Notes under the pieces: generated by a model
Told to the model about the DNA's origin: nothing
The model's input: the letters and a program-made list of their open reading frames with translations, nothing else
The model's database searches: none
Program-made: the position numbers and the translations under genes
Shown: positions 18,264-27,680 of the stretch, piece by piece
Layout of the letters: every line of letters begins with the position of its first letter
How positions within the stretch are numbered: the first letter of the stretch is position 1
NCBI GenBank assembly: GCA_965204565.1
Contig: CBDBEU010000005.1
Location: forward strand, 1,364,001-1,428,000
DNA: 64,000 nt
Reading direction: 5' to 3'
Source: CBDBEU01 sp965204565
GTDB taxonomy: Bacteria > Pseudomonadota > Alphaproteobacteria > Rhizobiales > TMED25

Positions 18264-19785
18264 GGTGTTCAATACTTCGTCAGCGAGGAGCCGGAACAGG
18301 CGGTCGTGATTGTCTCCGCACGCAGCAATCTGTCGGCTGAAGAACGGCGCGATCTGGTGGTCGAGGTCGAAGCCAAAGTGCTGGCGGTTGACGGCATCCG
18401 CAATGCCTTCATGACCGCAAGCTCGACGGGTGCTGGCGGCGGCCCGAGAATCGGCGAAGTGCAGGACAAACCGTTCGATGCCATTGGCCGGCTGATGATC
18501 GAACTTGAGAATTTCGGCGAACGACCGCTAGCCAGCGAAATATTCGCTTAAATCCGCACGCGCACCGCCTCTCTTGCCGGTGCGCATGTCGAGATTCGCA
18601 AGATCGAGGACGGGACCGCAGACCGGCAAACATGTGTGCCTGGAAATCATCTCGCCCGACTATGATGAGGCTCTTGCTAGCGCGGCCAAGGTGCGGCGCC
18701 AGTTCAACAACGGCATTGACGGGCTGATCGACATTGAAGACACCCGTCCGCTGCCTGGTATTGAGTGGCAACTGAATGTCGACCGCGAAGAGGCCGGGCG
18801 TTTTGCCACCGACATTGTCTCGGCCGGCTCGATGATCCAGCTGATTACAATGGTGTTCTGATCGGTACCTACCGGCCCGATGATGCCGAAGACGAGATCG
18901 ATATCCGGGTGCGGCTGCCAGAGTCGGAGCGCAACTTCGACAAGTTTGATCAGCTACGCATTTACACCGCGCAAGGCGCTGTTCCGATGGAAATCTGGTG
19001 ACCCGCGAGGCCAAGATGCAGGTCTCATCGATCACCGGGTCGGCGGGGGCTATGCCTTCTTCGTCAAAGCCAATGCGGCACCGGGAATGCTCCCCGACGA
19101 CAAGGTCAAGCAAATCGATACATGGCTCCAGAGCCAGAGCTGGCCGGATGGGGTGCGCTTTCGCTTTCGCGGCGCCGATGAAGAACAAAAGGAAGCCGGC
19201 GCGTTTCTGGGCAAGGCGGCGCTCGGCGCACTGTTCTTGATGTTCATCATCCTAGTGACCCAGTTCAACAGCTTCTATCAGACCGTACTGACGCTCTCGA
19301 CAGTGGTGATGTCGATGATCGGCGTCCTCATCGGCATGATGGTCACCAGCCGGCCCTTCTCCATCATCATGACCGGCACTGGCATTGTCGTGAACAACGC
19401 AATCGAGCTGATGGACACGTTCAACCGGCTGCGCGCCCAGGGCATCGCTACAATCGACGCGGTATTGCAGGCCTGTGCCCAACGCGTGCGCCCGATCCTG
19501 CTGACCACGATCATGGGGCTGATCCCGATGGCGACCCAGGTGACCATCGATTTCATCGGCCGTGACATCCGCTTTGGCGGCGTCACCTCGATCTGGTGGG
19601 TGCAGCTTTCAACAGCGGTGATATTCGGGCTCGCCTTTTCAACCCTGCTGACGCTGATCATCGTGCCAACAATGCTGGCGCTACCCACGGTGTGCGCCGA
19701 GCGCTGGCAGGAAATACGACGGGACTGGGCTGCACGCCGGACGCGCCGCACCGCTACAAGGCCGGTCGCCGAGCCAGCGGAATAG
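18264..19785 (+). pseudogene. RND-family efflux pump, 5'-truncated and frameshifted
   Basis: The C-terminal half of an AcrB/HAE1-type inner-membrane pump. Recognisable blocks are EPEQAVVIVSARSNLS, then DTRPLPGIEWQLNVDRE, YRPDDAEDEIDIRVR, FLMFIILVTQFNSFYQ and GIVVNNAIELMD. The last is the conserved TM10-11 GIVVNNAI motif. An in-frame TAA sits at 18549, and single-base frame changes fall near 18620, 18848, 18990 and 19040. The first half, about 550 residues, is missing where the IS1380 element begins. From 19045 to the stop at 19785 the frame is clean. Non-functional; no adaptor (MFP) gene is nearby. Confidence 0.88.
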
Positions 19786-19837
19786 ACAAGCCACCGCCAA
19801 GCGCTTTTCAACCGGTGCGCTTCAACTTTCAATGCGC

Positions 19838-21748
19838 TCAAGCAAATCGGGCGGTTCGGGTGGGTGGACCTTCAGAGCTGAATCTGCCGGGCTCGGATTC
19901 GGCGTCCCGGATGGCGCGCAAGCGCTCTTCGGCTTCTGCGGCATCACGCTGGCGCGCCCACAGCGCGGCATAGGTGCCGTCCGCGTCCAGAAGCCGCTGG
20001 TGGGTGCCGCGTTCGGCGACTCTTCCCTGGTCCAGCACGATGATCTCATCGGCATTTGCAATGGTTGATAACCTATGGGCGATCACCAACGTCGAGCGGC
20101 CCTTGGTGACGGTTGCCAAGGCTGATTGAATTTCATTTTCGGTGAAGCTGTCGAGCGCCGAGGTCGCCTCGTCAAGGATGAGAATGGGCGGTGCCTTGAG
20201 GATCGTGCGCGCGATGGCAACGCGCTGCTTTTCGCCGCCTGAAAGCTTGAGACCGCGCTCGCCGACTGCGGTGTCATAGCCGGCGGGCAGAGATGTGATG
20301 AAGTCGTGAATCCGGGCGAGCTTTGCTGCCTCTTCGACTTCGGCATCGCCGGCCTGCGGCCTGCCATAGCGGATGTTGTAGCCAATGGTGTCGTTGAACA
20401 GGACAGTATCCTGCGGCACCATGCCGATCGCGGCGCGCAATGAATCCTGCGTCACATCGCGAATATCCTGGCCATCGATCAGGATTTTCCCGCCTGTGGC
20501 ATCGTAAAATCGAAACAGCAGCCGAGCGATGGTCGACTTTCCCGCCCCGGAGGGACCGGCGATAGCGAGAATGCGTCCAGGTGGCACGGTGAAGCTGACA
20601 TCGTCGAGGATGGTGCGATCGTCACCGTAGCCAAAACCGACATGATCGAATTTCACCTCACCGCCGGCAACGCTTAGCGGACGGGCATCGGCGCGATCGA
20701 CTATTTCGGCCTTGACGCCAAGAAGCTCAAAGATCCGCTCTAGATCAACCAGGCCCTGATTGATCAGGCGATGCACCATTCCCAGAAAATTCAACGGCAC
20801 ATAGATCTGGATCAGATAGGCATTGACGAGAACGAAATCGCCAACCGTCATCCAGCCATCCACCACGCCATAGGCTGCAAGCACCATGGCCGCGACCATA
20901 CCGGCGGTGAAGATCGCCGCCTGACCGGCATTGAGATAGGCGAGCGAGACGGTGGTGCGGACCGCCGCTCCTTCATAGGTACGCATGGCTCCGTCGAAGC
21001 GGTCAGCTTCGTGGATTTCATTGCCGAAATATTTGACTGTTTCGTAGTTCAACATGCTATCGACCGCCTTGGTGTAGGCGTCGGAGTCGGCTTCATTCAT
21101 CTGACGCCTGATCTTCACCCGCCATTCGGTAAGCCGGAAGGTGAACCAAGTGTAGACAAAGACGGTCACCAGCAAAATGACCGCGAACCAGATATTGAGA
21201 TAGATGGCGAGAATCGCCGTCACCAATGACAATTCGACCGCCGTCGGCAGCAGATTGAAAATCGCAACGCGAATTATTGTCTCGATGGCGTTGTTGCCGC
21301 GCTCAATCACGCGGCTAAGGCCACCAGTGCGCCGTTCGAGGTGGAATCTCAGCGATAGGACATGAAGATGGGTGAATAAGCGATTGGCAAGATCACGCAC
21401 CGCATGTTGACCGACCGCAGCAAATAGGCCATCGCGAAGCTGGTTGAACGCAACCGCGCCAAAACGCGCCACGCCATAGGCAACGATGATCGCGGTGGGC
21501 ACGGCTATCAGCGCAACCGTGGCCGCACCATCGCCGGTCAGAGTGTCGACCGCCGTGCGGTAGAAGAATGGAACCACCGCATTGACCACCTTGGCCAGGA
21601 GAAGTGCAGCGAATGCGAGCAGTATGCGGGTCTTCAGATCCGCACGGCCGGAATTCCAGATCAGCCGAACAAGGCGTGCAACAGTTAGAACACCGGACCA
21701 TCGATCATCTGCCGGTGCGTTTGTCTGTGGACTACTCAAACGAGCCAA
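19838..21748 (-). CDS. Atm1-type ABC exporter (heavy metal / glutathione persulfide)
   Basis: Fused half-transporter of 636 residues, with an N-terminal six-helix domain (about 40-340) and a C-terminal ATPase domain (about 365-600). HLHVLSLRFHLERRTGGLSR and NYETVKYFGNE are signatures of the Atm1/ABCB7/HMT1 subfamily. Walker A is GPSGAGKST, the signature LSGGEKQRVAIAR and Walker B ILILDEATSALD. Bacterial members export glutathione-bound metals or sulfur species; this role is inferred from the family. It lies 45 bp past the LysM pseudogene on the same strand. Confidence 0.9.
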   Translation of the reverse strand: MARLSSPQTNAPADDRWSGVLTVARLVRLIWNSGRADLKTRILLAFAALLLAKVVNAVVPFFYRTAVDTLTGDGAATVALIAVPTAIIVAYGVARFGAVAFNQLRDGLFAAVGQHAVRDLANRLFTHLHVLSLRFHLERRTGGLSRVIERGNNAIETIIRVAIFNLLPTAVELSLVTAILAIYLNIWFAVILLVTVFVYTWFTFRLTEWRVKIRRQMNEADSDAYTKAVDSMLNYETVKYFGNEIHEADRFDGAMRTYEGAAVRTTVSLAYLNAGQAAIFTAGMVAAMVLAAYGVVDGWMTVGDFVLVNAYLIQIYVPLNFLGMVHRLINQGLVDLERIFELLGVKAEIVDRADARPLSVAGGEVKFDHVGFGYGDDRTILDDVSFTVPPGRILAIAGPSGAGKSTIARLLFRFYDATGGKILIDGQDIRDVTQDSLRAAIGMVPQDTVLFNDTIGYNIRYGRPQAGDAEVEEAAKLARIHDFITSLPAGYDTAVGERGLKLSGGEKQRVAIARTILKAPPILILDEATSALDSFTENEIQSALATVTKGRSTLVIAHRLSTIANADEIIVLDQGRVAERGTHQRLLDADGTYAALWARQRDAAEAEERLRAIRDAESEPGRFSSEGPPTRTARFA

Positions 21749-21793
21749 TATGGGAGCAACTGTGGCAAATGCGCAGGTCGGCGCCCTGCCTCC

Positions 21794-24081
21794 CTAGCCA
21801 GATTGACCAGTTTCAGCACTCTCACGGTCGAGACCGGAGCTGCCTGGCGTCACTAAAAGCTGACCCGGGTAGATTAAATCGGGGTCGATGATCTGATTGG
21901 TGTTGGCGTTGTAGATCGCAGTGAAGAATGTGCCTTGGCCGTAGATATCGCGGGCAATGTTCCAGAGATTGTCACCAGGCTGGATGACGACTTCACCACG
22001 TTCACGCGCCCGCGCGACGATATCTGGAGCGACGGGGCGGAAAGGAGCACTGGCGCGTGCAATTACAAGACCGGCCCGATCGATCCGATCGACCCTGAGT
22101 TCATAGGCGCCCGGTTCAATGTGACGGGTGGCGTGCAGTGTCCAACGGCCTTGTCGGTCGGCACGCGCATCTCCCAAAATCTCGTTGTTGATATAGGCGC
22201 GTACGTCCGCGCCAGCCTCGACCTGGCCTGCGACGATAACGCGTCCGGCATCATCATAATCCACCGAATCAAAGGTGATCGGAGGAAGTTCGGCTTGTGG
22301 TTCCTCGGCACTTTGGAGGAGCCGGCTAGGCTCACCCGGTTGGCTGAGCACAACCATTGCGCCAGGTGGTGTGTTGGAGGTTGTTGCGCCTTCAGCTTGC
22401 GATGGCGCTGTTGCCGGTGAGCCATCGCTCATCGCCTGTTCAGGCGCAGCGCCAGCAGGCTGCGATTGCACTGCATCGGCAGATCCCGCTGATTGACCGG
22501 CCAAAGTGCGGACAGCGTTAGGGGTATCAGGCGCGTGCACCCTGCCCGAGCTATCAACGGCAGCCGGTTCAATTTGAACTGAGGCCGGGGCTGTTGGCAA
22601 ACTTGCCAAATCCTGGAGGTCAACCGCCTGAGGCGACCGTAAAACCGGCTCGGCTGGCGCCGTTGCAGCCGGTGCCGTGGGAACCGCTTGCCCCACAACG
22701 GCCACCTGAAGCGCCATCGCTTCTGGCTCACGCGCAGCTTCGGCAACGACCAGCGGTGGAACTTGCTCGGCCGCGGCCGGAGCTGCTCCAGACACCTGTT
22801 CAGCCCCGCGTGGAGTCACTGGCGTTTCGATTGAAGCGGGCGCTGAATCTGCAACGATTGTGGTCGTTGGCGCAGCTGAAGGTGCAGGGATAGTGCCTGA
22901 CAGAGCCACCGCATCAGGCACACTCGGCGGCGCTTCGGCTGGTGCCGTGGCAGGCGAGGGTTCCGCTGATGCTGGCGAGGAATTGGCTTGCGCCTCCGCA
23001 TTCAGACCAATAGCCGGCACCTCCACCGATGCAGATTCACCATCGGAGGCCGCAACTGGCGCGTCCACCGGTGCGGGTTGTGCATTGGCGACAGAGAAAC
23101 TGGCTTGCGCCTGCGCATCCGCAGCGATAGCCGGCACCTCCACCGATGCAAGCTCGCCATCGGAGGCCGCAACTGGCGCGTCCACCGGTGCGGGTTGTGC
23201 ATTGGCGACAGAGAAACTGGCTTGCGCCTGCGCATCCGCAGCGATAGCCGGCACCTCCACCGATGCAAGCTCGCCATTGGAGGCCGCAACTGGCGCGTCC
23301 ACCGGTGCGGGTTGTGCATTGGCGACAGAGAAACCGGTGCGGGTTGTGCATTTGCAACAATGGTTGATGGTTGGGTTTCTGCTTGCTCGGGGATGCTCAC
23401 GGCGGAAGCTGCGCCGTCGGCACTCGCAATTTGCTCTGGCTGCTCCTTGGCAGACGACGTCCTTGGGGCCTCAACAGCAACCTCACCTGAAGCGGTGTCG
23501 CTCGCATTGTCCGGCAACACGATGGTTGCAACTTGATCTGATTGAACTGATTCGCCGCCACTTTCTGGCGTTGCTGCAAGCGACAATGATTGCGCGCCAC
23601 CTAGAATGAGTTCATCAGGAATGATCACCCACTCACCGTGATCGGATGCGAGCGCGGTGCCGATTGCCTTGTCGCCAATCTGAAGCGTTACTGAAGCGCC
23701 GGGTGCAGCACGACCTGCAACAACCGCAGTACCGTCGGGATCAATGCTTACGACATCGAAGGTTGGCCGCACTTCTGCGGTTTCAGCGGGCAGCGGCACA
23801 GTGTCTCCAACAGCCGGGTCGGCTGCAGCGACGCGCTCTGGGCTCGCCTCTCCCGGCGCATTGTCAATTCCATCAGAGGCGTCAGGTTCAATTGCACCAG
23901 CGGTCTCATCCGCTTTACCGAGGATCGATTCCCGACTTTGAGCGGAGGTGTCCTTGTCGCTGGTGGCAAGTGGCAAGGCGGCGATGCGGCCAGACCCCAT
24001 CGCCCTAAGCTCAATTTCGTATGCGGCATAGGAGATGCCAGATAGAATCGCTCCCAGTATGGCGACGAGCCAAATTCTCAT
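21794..24081 (-). pseudogene. LysM-domain secreted protein, frameshifted in a tandem repeat
   Basis: N-terminal membrane anchor (MRIWLVAILGAILSGISYAA). Then a Pro/Ala-rich chain with two Ig-like carbohydrate/peptidoglycan-type modules (around GTAVVAGRAAPGASVTL and GRVIVAGQVEAGADVRAY), and a C-terminal LysM with IQPGDNLWNIARDIYG ending at 21794. The reading frame is open from 24081 into 39-residue repeats, then shifts near 23335 where an 85-base piece of one repeat is missing. Downstream the correct frame stays open for about 500 codons, so the break is recent or an assembly error in repeats. This LysM protein is commonly found beside the Atm1 exporter and LOG gene in Hyphomicrobiales. Confidence 0.85.
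23042..23336. repeat. 117-bp in-frame tandem repeats in the LysM gene
   Basis: Copies start at about 23041, 23158 and 23275, exactly 117 bp (39 codons) apart and nearly identical. The encoded unit runs from VDAPVAASDGELASVEV through PAIAADAQAQASF to SVANAQPAP. The copy nearest the 5' side is truncated. A more diverged fourth unit lies at 22925-23041. Confidence 0.9.
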
Positions 24082-24273
24082 TGGTGTAACCCCGATTTTA
24101 AGAAAGTCAGGGTCACCCGCACTGCGGGGACCTCAATGCATCATTGTGTGCTGTTATATCCCGCGCTACGGTGGAGAACAATTACAGACCGGACTCGCGC
24201 GCACTCCGTGATCAAGTTTCCGTGATTCCCCAGTGCTTGACGGTGCATGCCGGGCAGTGCCAATTCGGCTGAT

Positions 24274-24846
24274 ATGAGCTCAATTCGCAAAACATGTGTC
24301 TATTGCGGCACCCAGGAAGGACATAATCCCCAATATCTGGCAGGTGCGGCCACTCTTGGCCGGAGCTTCGCCAAGGCGGGGGTCTCGCTTGTCTATGGCG
24401 GCGCCAGCATCGGGGTAATGGGAGCGCTGGCACGGGCCGCGCTGGACGCAGGGGGGCACGTCACCGGTATCATTCCTGAGTTCCTGACCGAGCGGGAAAG
24501 CGCCTTTGCTGATGTGAGCGAGCTGGTCGTCACCGATTCAATGCATGAACGAAAACAGTTGATGTTCGATATGGCGGACAGCTTTGTCGCGCTTCCGGGC
24601 GGCATCGGTACGCTTGAGGAGTTGGTGGAAATGCTGACTTGGTTTCAGCTTGGGCAGCACGAAAAACCGATTGTGCTTGGCAATATTTCCAATTTCTGGG
24701 CGCCGTTCATCGAGCTTATCGAACACATGCACGAGGAAGGGTTCATTACAAACGAGGCTCAGGTCCACTACAAGATTGCCTCTCGCACCGAAGACATACT
24801 GCCTCTCCTGGAGGAGAGGGCAAGGGAGTTGGCGTCAGCCAAGTGA
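24274..24846 (+). CDS. LOG family protein (TIGR00730-type)
   Basis: Rossmann-fold protein of 190 residues. VYGGASIGVMG and LPGGIGTLEEL are the nucleotide-binding signatures of the LOG/TIGR00730 family, and MHERKQLMFD supplies the conserved Arg. Members release free cytokinin from cytokinin nucleotides or act as general 5'-nucleotide phosphoribohydrolases. ATG at 24274 (MSSIRKTCVYCG) fits the family N-terminus; an ATG at 24247 in the same frame adds nine residues. Confidence 0.88.
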   Translation: MSSIRKTCVYCGTQEGHNPQYLAGAATLGRSFAKAGVSLVYGGASIGVMGALARAALDAGGHVTGIIPEFLTERESAFADVSELVVTDSMHERKQLMFDMADSFVALPGGIGTLEELVEMLTWFQLGQHEKPIVLGNISNFWAPFIELIEHMHEEGFITNEAQVHYKIASRTEDILPLLEERARELASAK

Positions 24847-25033
24847 ACAGGTCGCTGGCCGGGCAGCGGTCTCTGGCCAGATCAGGCGAAATGGTACCTA
24901 TTCCGGACGAGGGATCACAAAGGCCGAGCCTTGGTCAAACCACCGAGCGGTTCGAGGCGGTCAAGAATGATAACTGTGAAATTGTCTGAACCGAGCTGCA
25001 ATTGACCGGCGGTGCGCAGCCTGATTCGAGCGA

Positions 25034-26026
25034 ATGAAACAAATCACACGTGAGATTTTCCACATACAGGCGACGAATTCACAGGCATATCGGACAGGGT
25101 ATCTATACATTGCTCAATACTACGTAAGCTGTCTTGAATTATCTCTCAATAACAATCACATGCGCGATATTTCACATTATACATCTCTGGAATGGATATG
25201 TGCCCAACCAGCGGTGGCTGCATTCAGGGAAGTGCGTGATGCCGTGATCCGCGACATCTACTGCGGCCGCCATCCGAAAAATCTTCAAGACTTCCTGTCT
25301 GAGAGCAGTTCGCTTCGCGGCAGCCGCATTGCCATCATCATCGCCTACCAGGAGCCGTGGCTCATCCACCACCTGACCCAACGACTGAAGGAGTTCGTTC
25401 CCGACTTCCATCCGATCGTGCTTGACAACTCGGCCACCGCGAGTGTCCGCACGCTCTTTGCAGAGATCTGTGCCAAGAACGATGCCAGTTACTTCGGGCT
25501 ACCTGACAGTCCAATTCGAAACATCAACCGCTCGCACGGAAACGCGTTGAACTGGGCCTATCGAAACATCGTGACCGCCCTGGAGCCAGAACTCTTTGCA
25601 TTGCTGGATCACGATATCTTCCCGACCGAACCGTTTGATCTTGCCGATCGGCTGGGCAACCAACCGTTCTACGGGCATAAGATTGACTGCGGATTCGGAT
25701 GGGCCCTATGGGCAGGCTATTCAGTGTTTCGGTATGCGGACATTCGCAATGCCAAGCCCGATTTCAATCCAGACATGGACCGTGGCTTGATAACGGGTGG
25801 GCGGAATCTCTCAAGGATCTACCGACACTACGATGAGGCGAATATTCGCTTTGCCCAGCAACAAAGATTGCCGGTGCCCGACAAGGTCAACGGCGTCATA
25901 TATGCCAGTGAGTTAATTGATGGCTGGTTCCATATTGGAGGACCGGCGTTCCGTGAACACAAAACATTGTCGAGATCATTCTTTGAGCCGATGCTCAAAA
26001 AAACCGGACCAATTGACCCTTCATAG
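25034..26026 (+). CDS. Glycosyltransferase-like protein (GT-A fold suspected)
   Basis: Protein of up to 330 residues, not firmly recognised. Features suggest a GT-A nucleotide-sugar enzyme: a Rossmann-like start RIAIIIAYQEPWLIHHL around residue 97, VLDNSATASV, SHGNALNWAYRN, and a DxD-like LLDHDIFPTEPFD around 197. No signal peptide or membrane segment is obvious. An ATG at 25160 gives a shorter version without the first 42 residues, whose DNA is AT-rich; neither start has a convincing Shine-Dalgarno. It stands alone between the LOG gene and cimA and may act on a surface glycan. Confidence 0.6.
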   Translation: MKQITREIFHIQATNSQAYRTGYLYIAQYYVSCLELSLNNNHMRDISHYTSLEWICAQPAVAAFREVRDAVIRDIYCGRHPKNLQDFLSESSSLRGSRIAIIIAYQEPWLIHHLTQRLKEFVPDFHPIVLDNSATASVRTLFAEICAKNDASYFGLPDSPIRNINRSHGNALNWAYRNIVTALEPELFALLDHDIFPTEPFDLADRLGNQPFYGHKIDCGFGWALWAGYSVFRYADIRNAKPDFNPDMDRGLITGGRNLSRIYRHYDEANIRFAQQQRLPVPDKVNGVIYASELIDGWFHIGGPAFREHKTLSRSFFEPMLKKTGPIDPS

Positions 26027-26075
26027 CTGGCGTCGAAATTGCGGACGCAAAAGCCTACTAAGCTTACCGGGATAT

Positions 26076-27680
26076 TCACTGGGCCGGCTTGGCACCCGCA
26101 CGCAGCAGCTTGCAGGTGATCGAGTCAATCAGTGCCTGGAAGGAAGCATCGACAATATTGGGTGAGACGCCGACGGTGAACCAGCGATCGCCGGTAGAGT
26201 CGCCCGATTCGATCAGGACGCGGGTCACGGCAGCGGTTCCGCCGGTCAGAATACGCACCTTGTAGTCGACGAGTTCGAGATCGGCGATCAAATCGTTGTA
26301 GCGTCCAAGATCCTTGCGCAGTGCCTGATCGAGCGCATTGACCGGGCCGTTGCCTTCGCCCACCGACATCATGACATCGCCACCGACATCAATCTTCACG
26401 GTTGCTTCCGACACGGTCACCAGCTCGCCCAGCGCATTGTGGCGGCGCTCGACCATGATGCGAAAACTCTCTACCTTGAAGTAGTCCGGCACCGAACCAA
26501 GCGCCCGGCGCGCCAGAAGCTCAAACGAGGCTTCGGCGCCTTCATAAGCATAGCCCAGCGCTTCGCGCGCCTTGACATCCTTGAGAAGACGGCCAATGCG
26601 CGGGTCGTCGGGTTTGACCTCAATGCCAAGCCTTTCCAGCACCGCCAGCACATTCGACTTGCCGCCCTGGTCGGAAATCAACAGCCGGCGCTGATTGCCC
26701 ACCGTCTCAGGCGGTACATGCTCATAGGTGCGCGGGTCCTTGATGATGGCCGAAGCGTGAATGCCGGCCTTGGTGGCAAAGGCTGATTCACCGACATAAG
26801 GCGCCTGACGGAATGGTGCGCGGTTGAGGATTTCATCAAGCACACGGCTCGCAAGGGTGAGCTCACCCAGCGCCTGCGGGGTAACGCCTATTTCGTAGCG
26901 CTCGGCGTAATCCGACTTGAGCATCAAGGTTGGAATGATCGAGGTGAGATTGGCATTACCGCAGCGCTCGCCAACGCCGTTCAGCGTTCCTTGGATCTGG
27001 CGGGCGCCGGCGCGCACGGCGGCGAGCGAATTGGCAACCGCATTGTCGGTGTCGTTGTGGGTGTGGATGCCTACATGTTCGCCCGGCGCGAGCTTGACCA
27101 CATCAGCGACAATCTCGGCAATCTCGTGCGGCAATGTTCCGCCATTGGTGTCGCACAAAACCACCCAGCGCGCACCTGTATCATGGGCGGCATGGACGCA
27201 GGCCAGCGCATAATCGCGATTGTGCTTGTAACCGTCGAAAAAGTGTTCGCAGTCAACCATCGCCTCGCGGCCGCGCTCAATCGCGGCTTCGACCGAGCCG
27301 GCAATGCCCTCAAGGTTTTCATCGAGCGTGCAGCCAAGCGCGGTGGTGACGTGAAAATCCCAGCTCTTGGCAACATAACAGATGGCCGATGCGTCAGCGT
27401 CGAGCAGGGCCGCGACACCGGGATCATTGGAGAGCGAGCGCCCTGCCCGCTTGGTCATGCCGAAGGCGGTGAGACGTGCTTTGTCAAGCTTTGGCGGATG
27501 GGTGAAAAATTCCGTATCAGTCGGGTTGGCTCCCGGATAACCACCCTCGACATAGTCGACGCCGAGACGGTCGAGGGTCTTGGCAATCAGCCTCTTGTCC
27601 TCGAGCGAAAAAACAATGCCCGGCGTTTGCGCACCGTCGCGCAAGGTAGTGTCGAACAGATAAAGGCGCTCGCGGCTCAT
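26076..27680 (-). CDS. cimA: (R)-citramalate synthase
   Basis: Condenses pyruvate and acetyl-CoA to citramalate, giving a threonine-independent route to 2-oxobutyrate and isoleucine. 534 residues. The N-terminal TIM barrel has DTTLRDGAQTPG at 10-21 and the metal-binding HTHND motif. The C-terminal third is the regulatory LeuA dimer domain (around VDYKVRILTGGTAAVTRV). The length and the GYPGANPTD motif separate it from LeuA. It overlaps cysS by 4 bp. Confidence 0.93.
   Translation of the reverse strand: MSRERLYLFDTTLRDGAQTPGIVFSLEDKRLIAKTLDRLGVDYVEGGYPGANPTDTEFFTHPPKLDKARLTAFGMTKRAGRSLSNDPGVAALLDADASAICYVAKSWDFHVTTALGCTLDENLEGIAGSVEAAIERGREAMVDCEHFFDGYKHNRDYALACVHAAHDTGARWVVLCDTNGGTLPHEIAEIVADVVKLAPGEHVGIHTHNDTDNAVANSLAAVRAGARQIQGTLNGVGERCGNANLTSIIPTLMLKSDYAERYEIGVTPQALGELTLASRVLDEILNRAPFRQAPYVGESAFATKAGIHASAIIKDPRTYEHVPPETVGNQRRLLISDQGGKSNVLAVLERLGIEVKPDDPRIGRLLKDVKAREALGYAYEGAEASFELLARRALGSVPDYFKVESFRIMVERRHNALGELVTVSEATVKIDVGGDVMMSVGEGNGPVNALDQALRKDLGRYNDLIADLELVDYKVRILTGGTAAVTRVLIESGDSTGDRWFTVGVSPNIVDASFQALIDSITCKLLRAGAKPAQ

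Noticed and set aside
23041..23340. Direct repeats considered as a CRISPR array
   Set aside because: Repeats are contiguous 117-bp coding units without unique spacers, and no cas genes are present.
22860..23609. Ser/Thr/Ala-rich plus-strand frame opposite the LysM repeats
   Set aside because: The repeats keep both strands open. The minus strand has the signal anchor, Ig-like modules and LysM, so this is a shadow.
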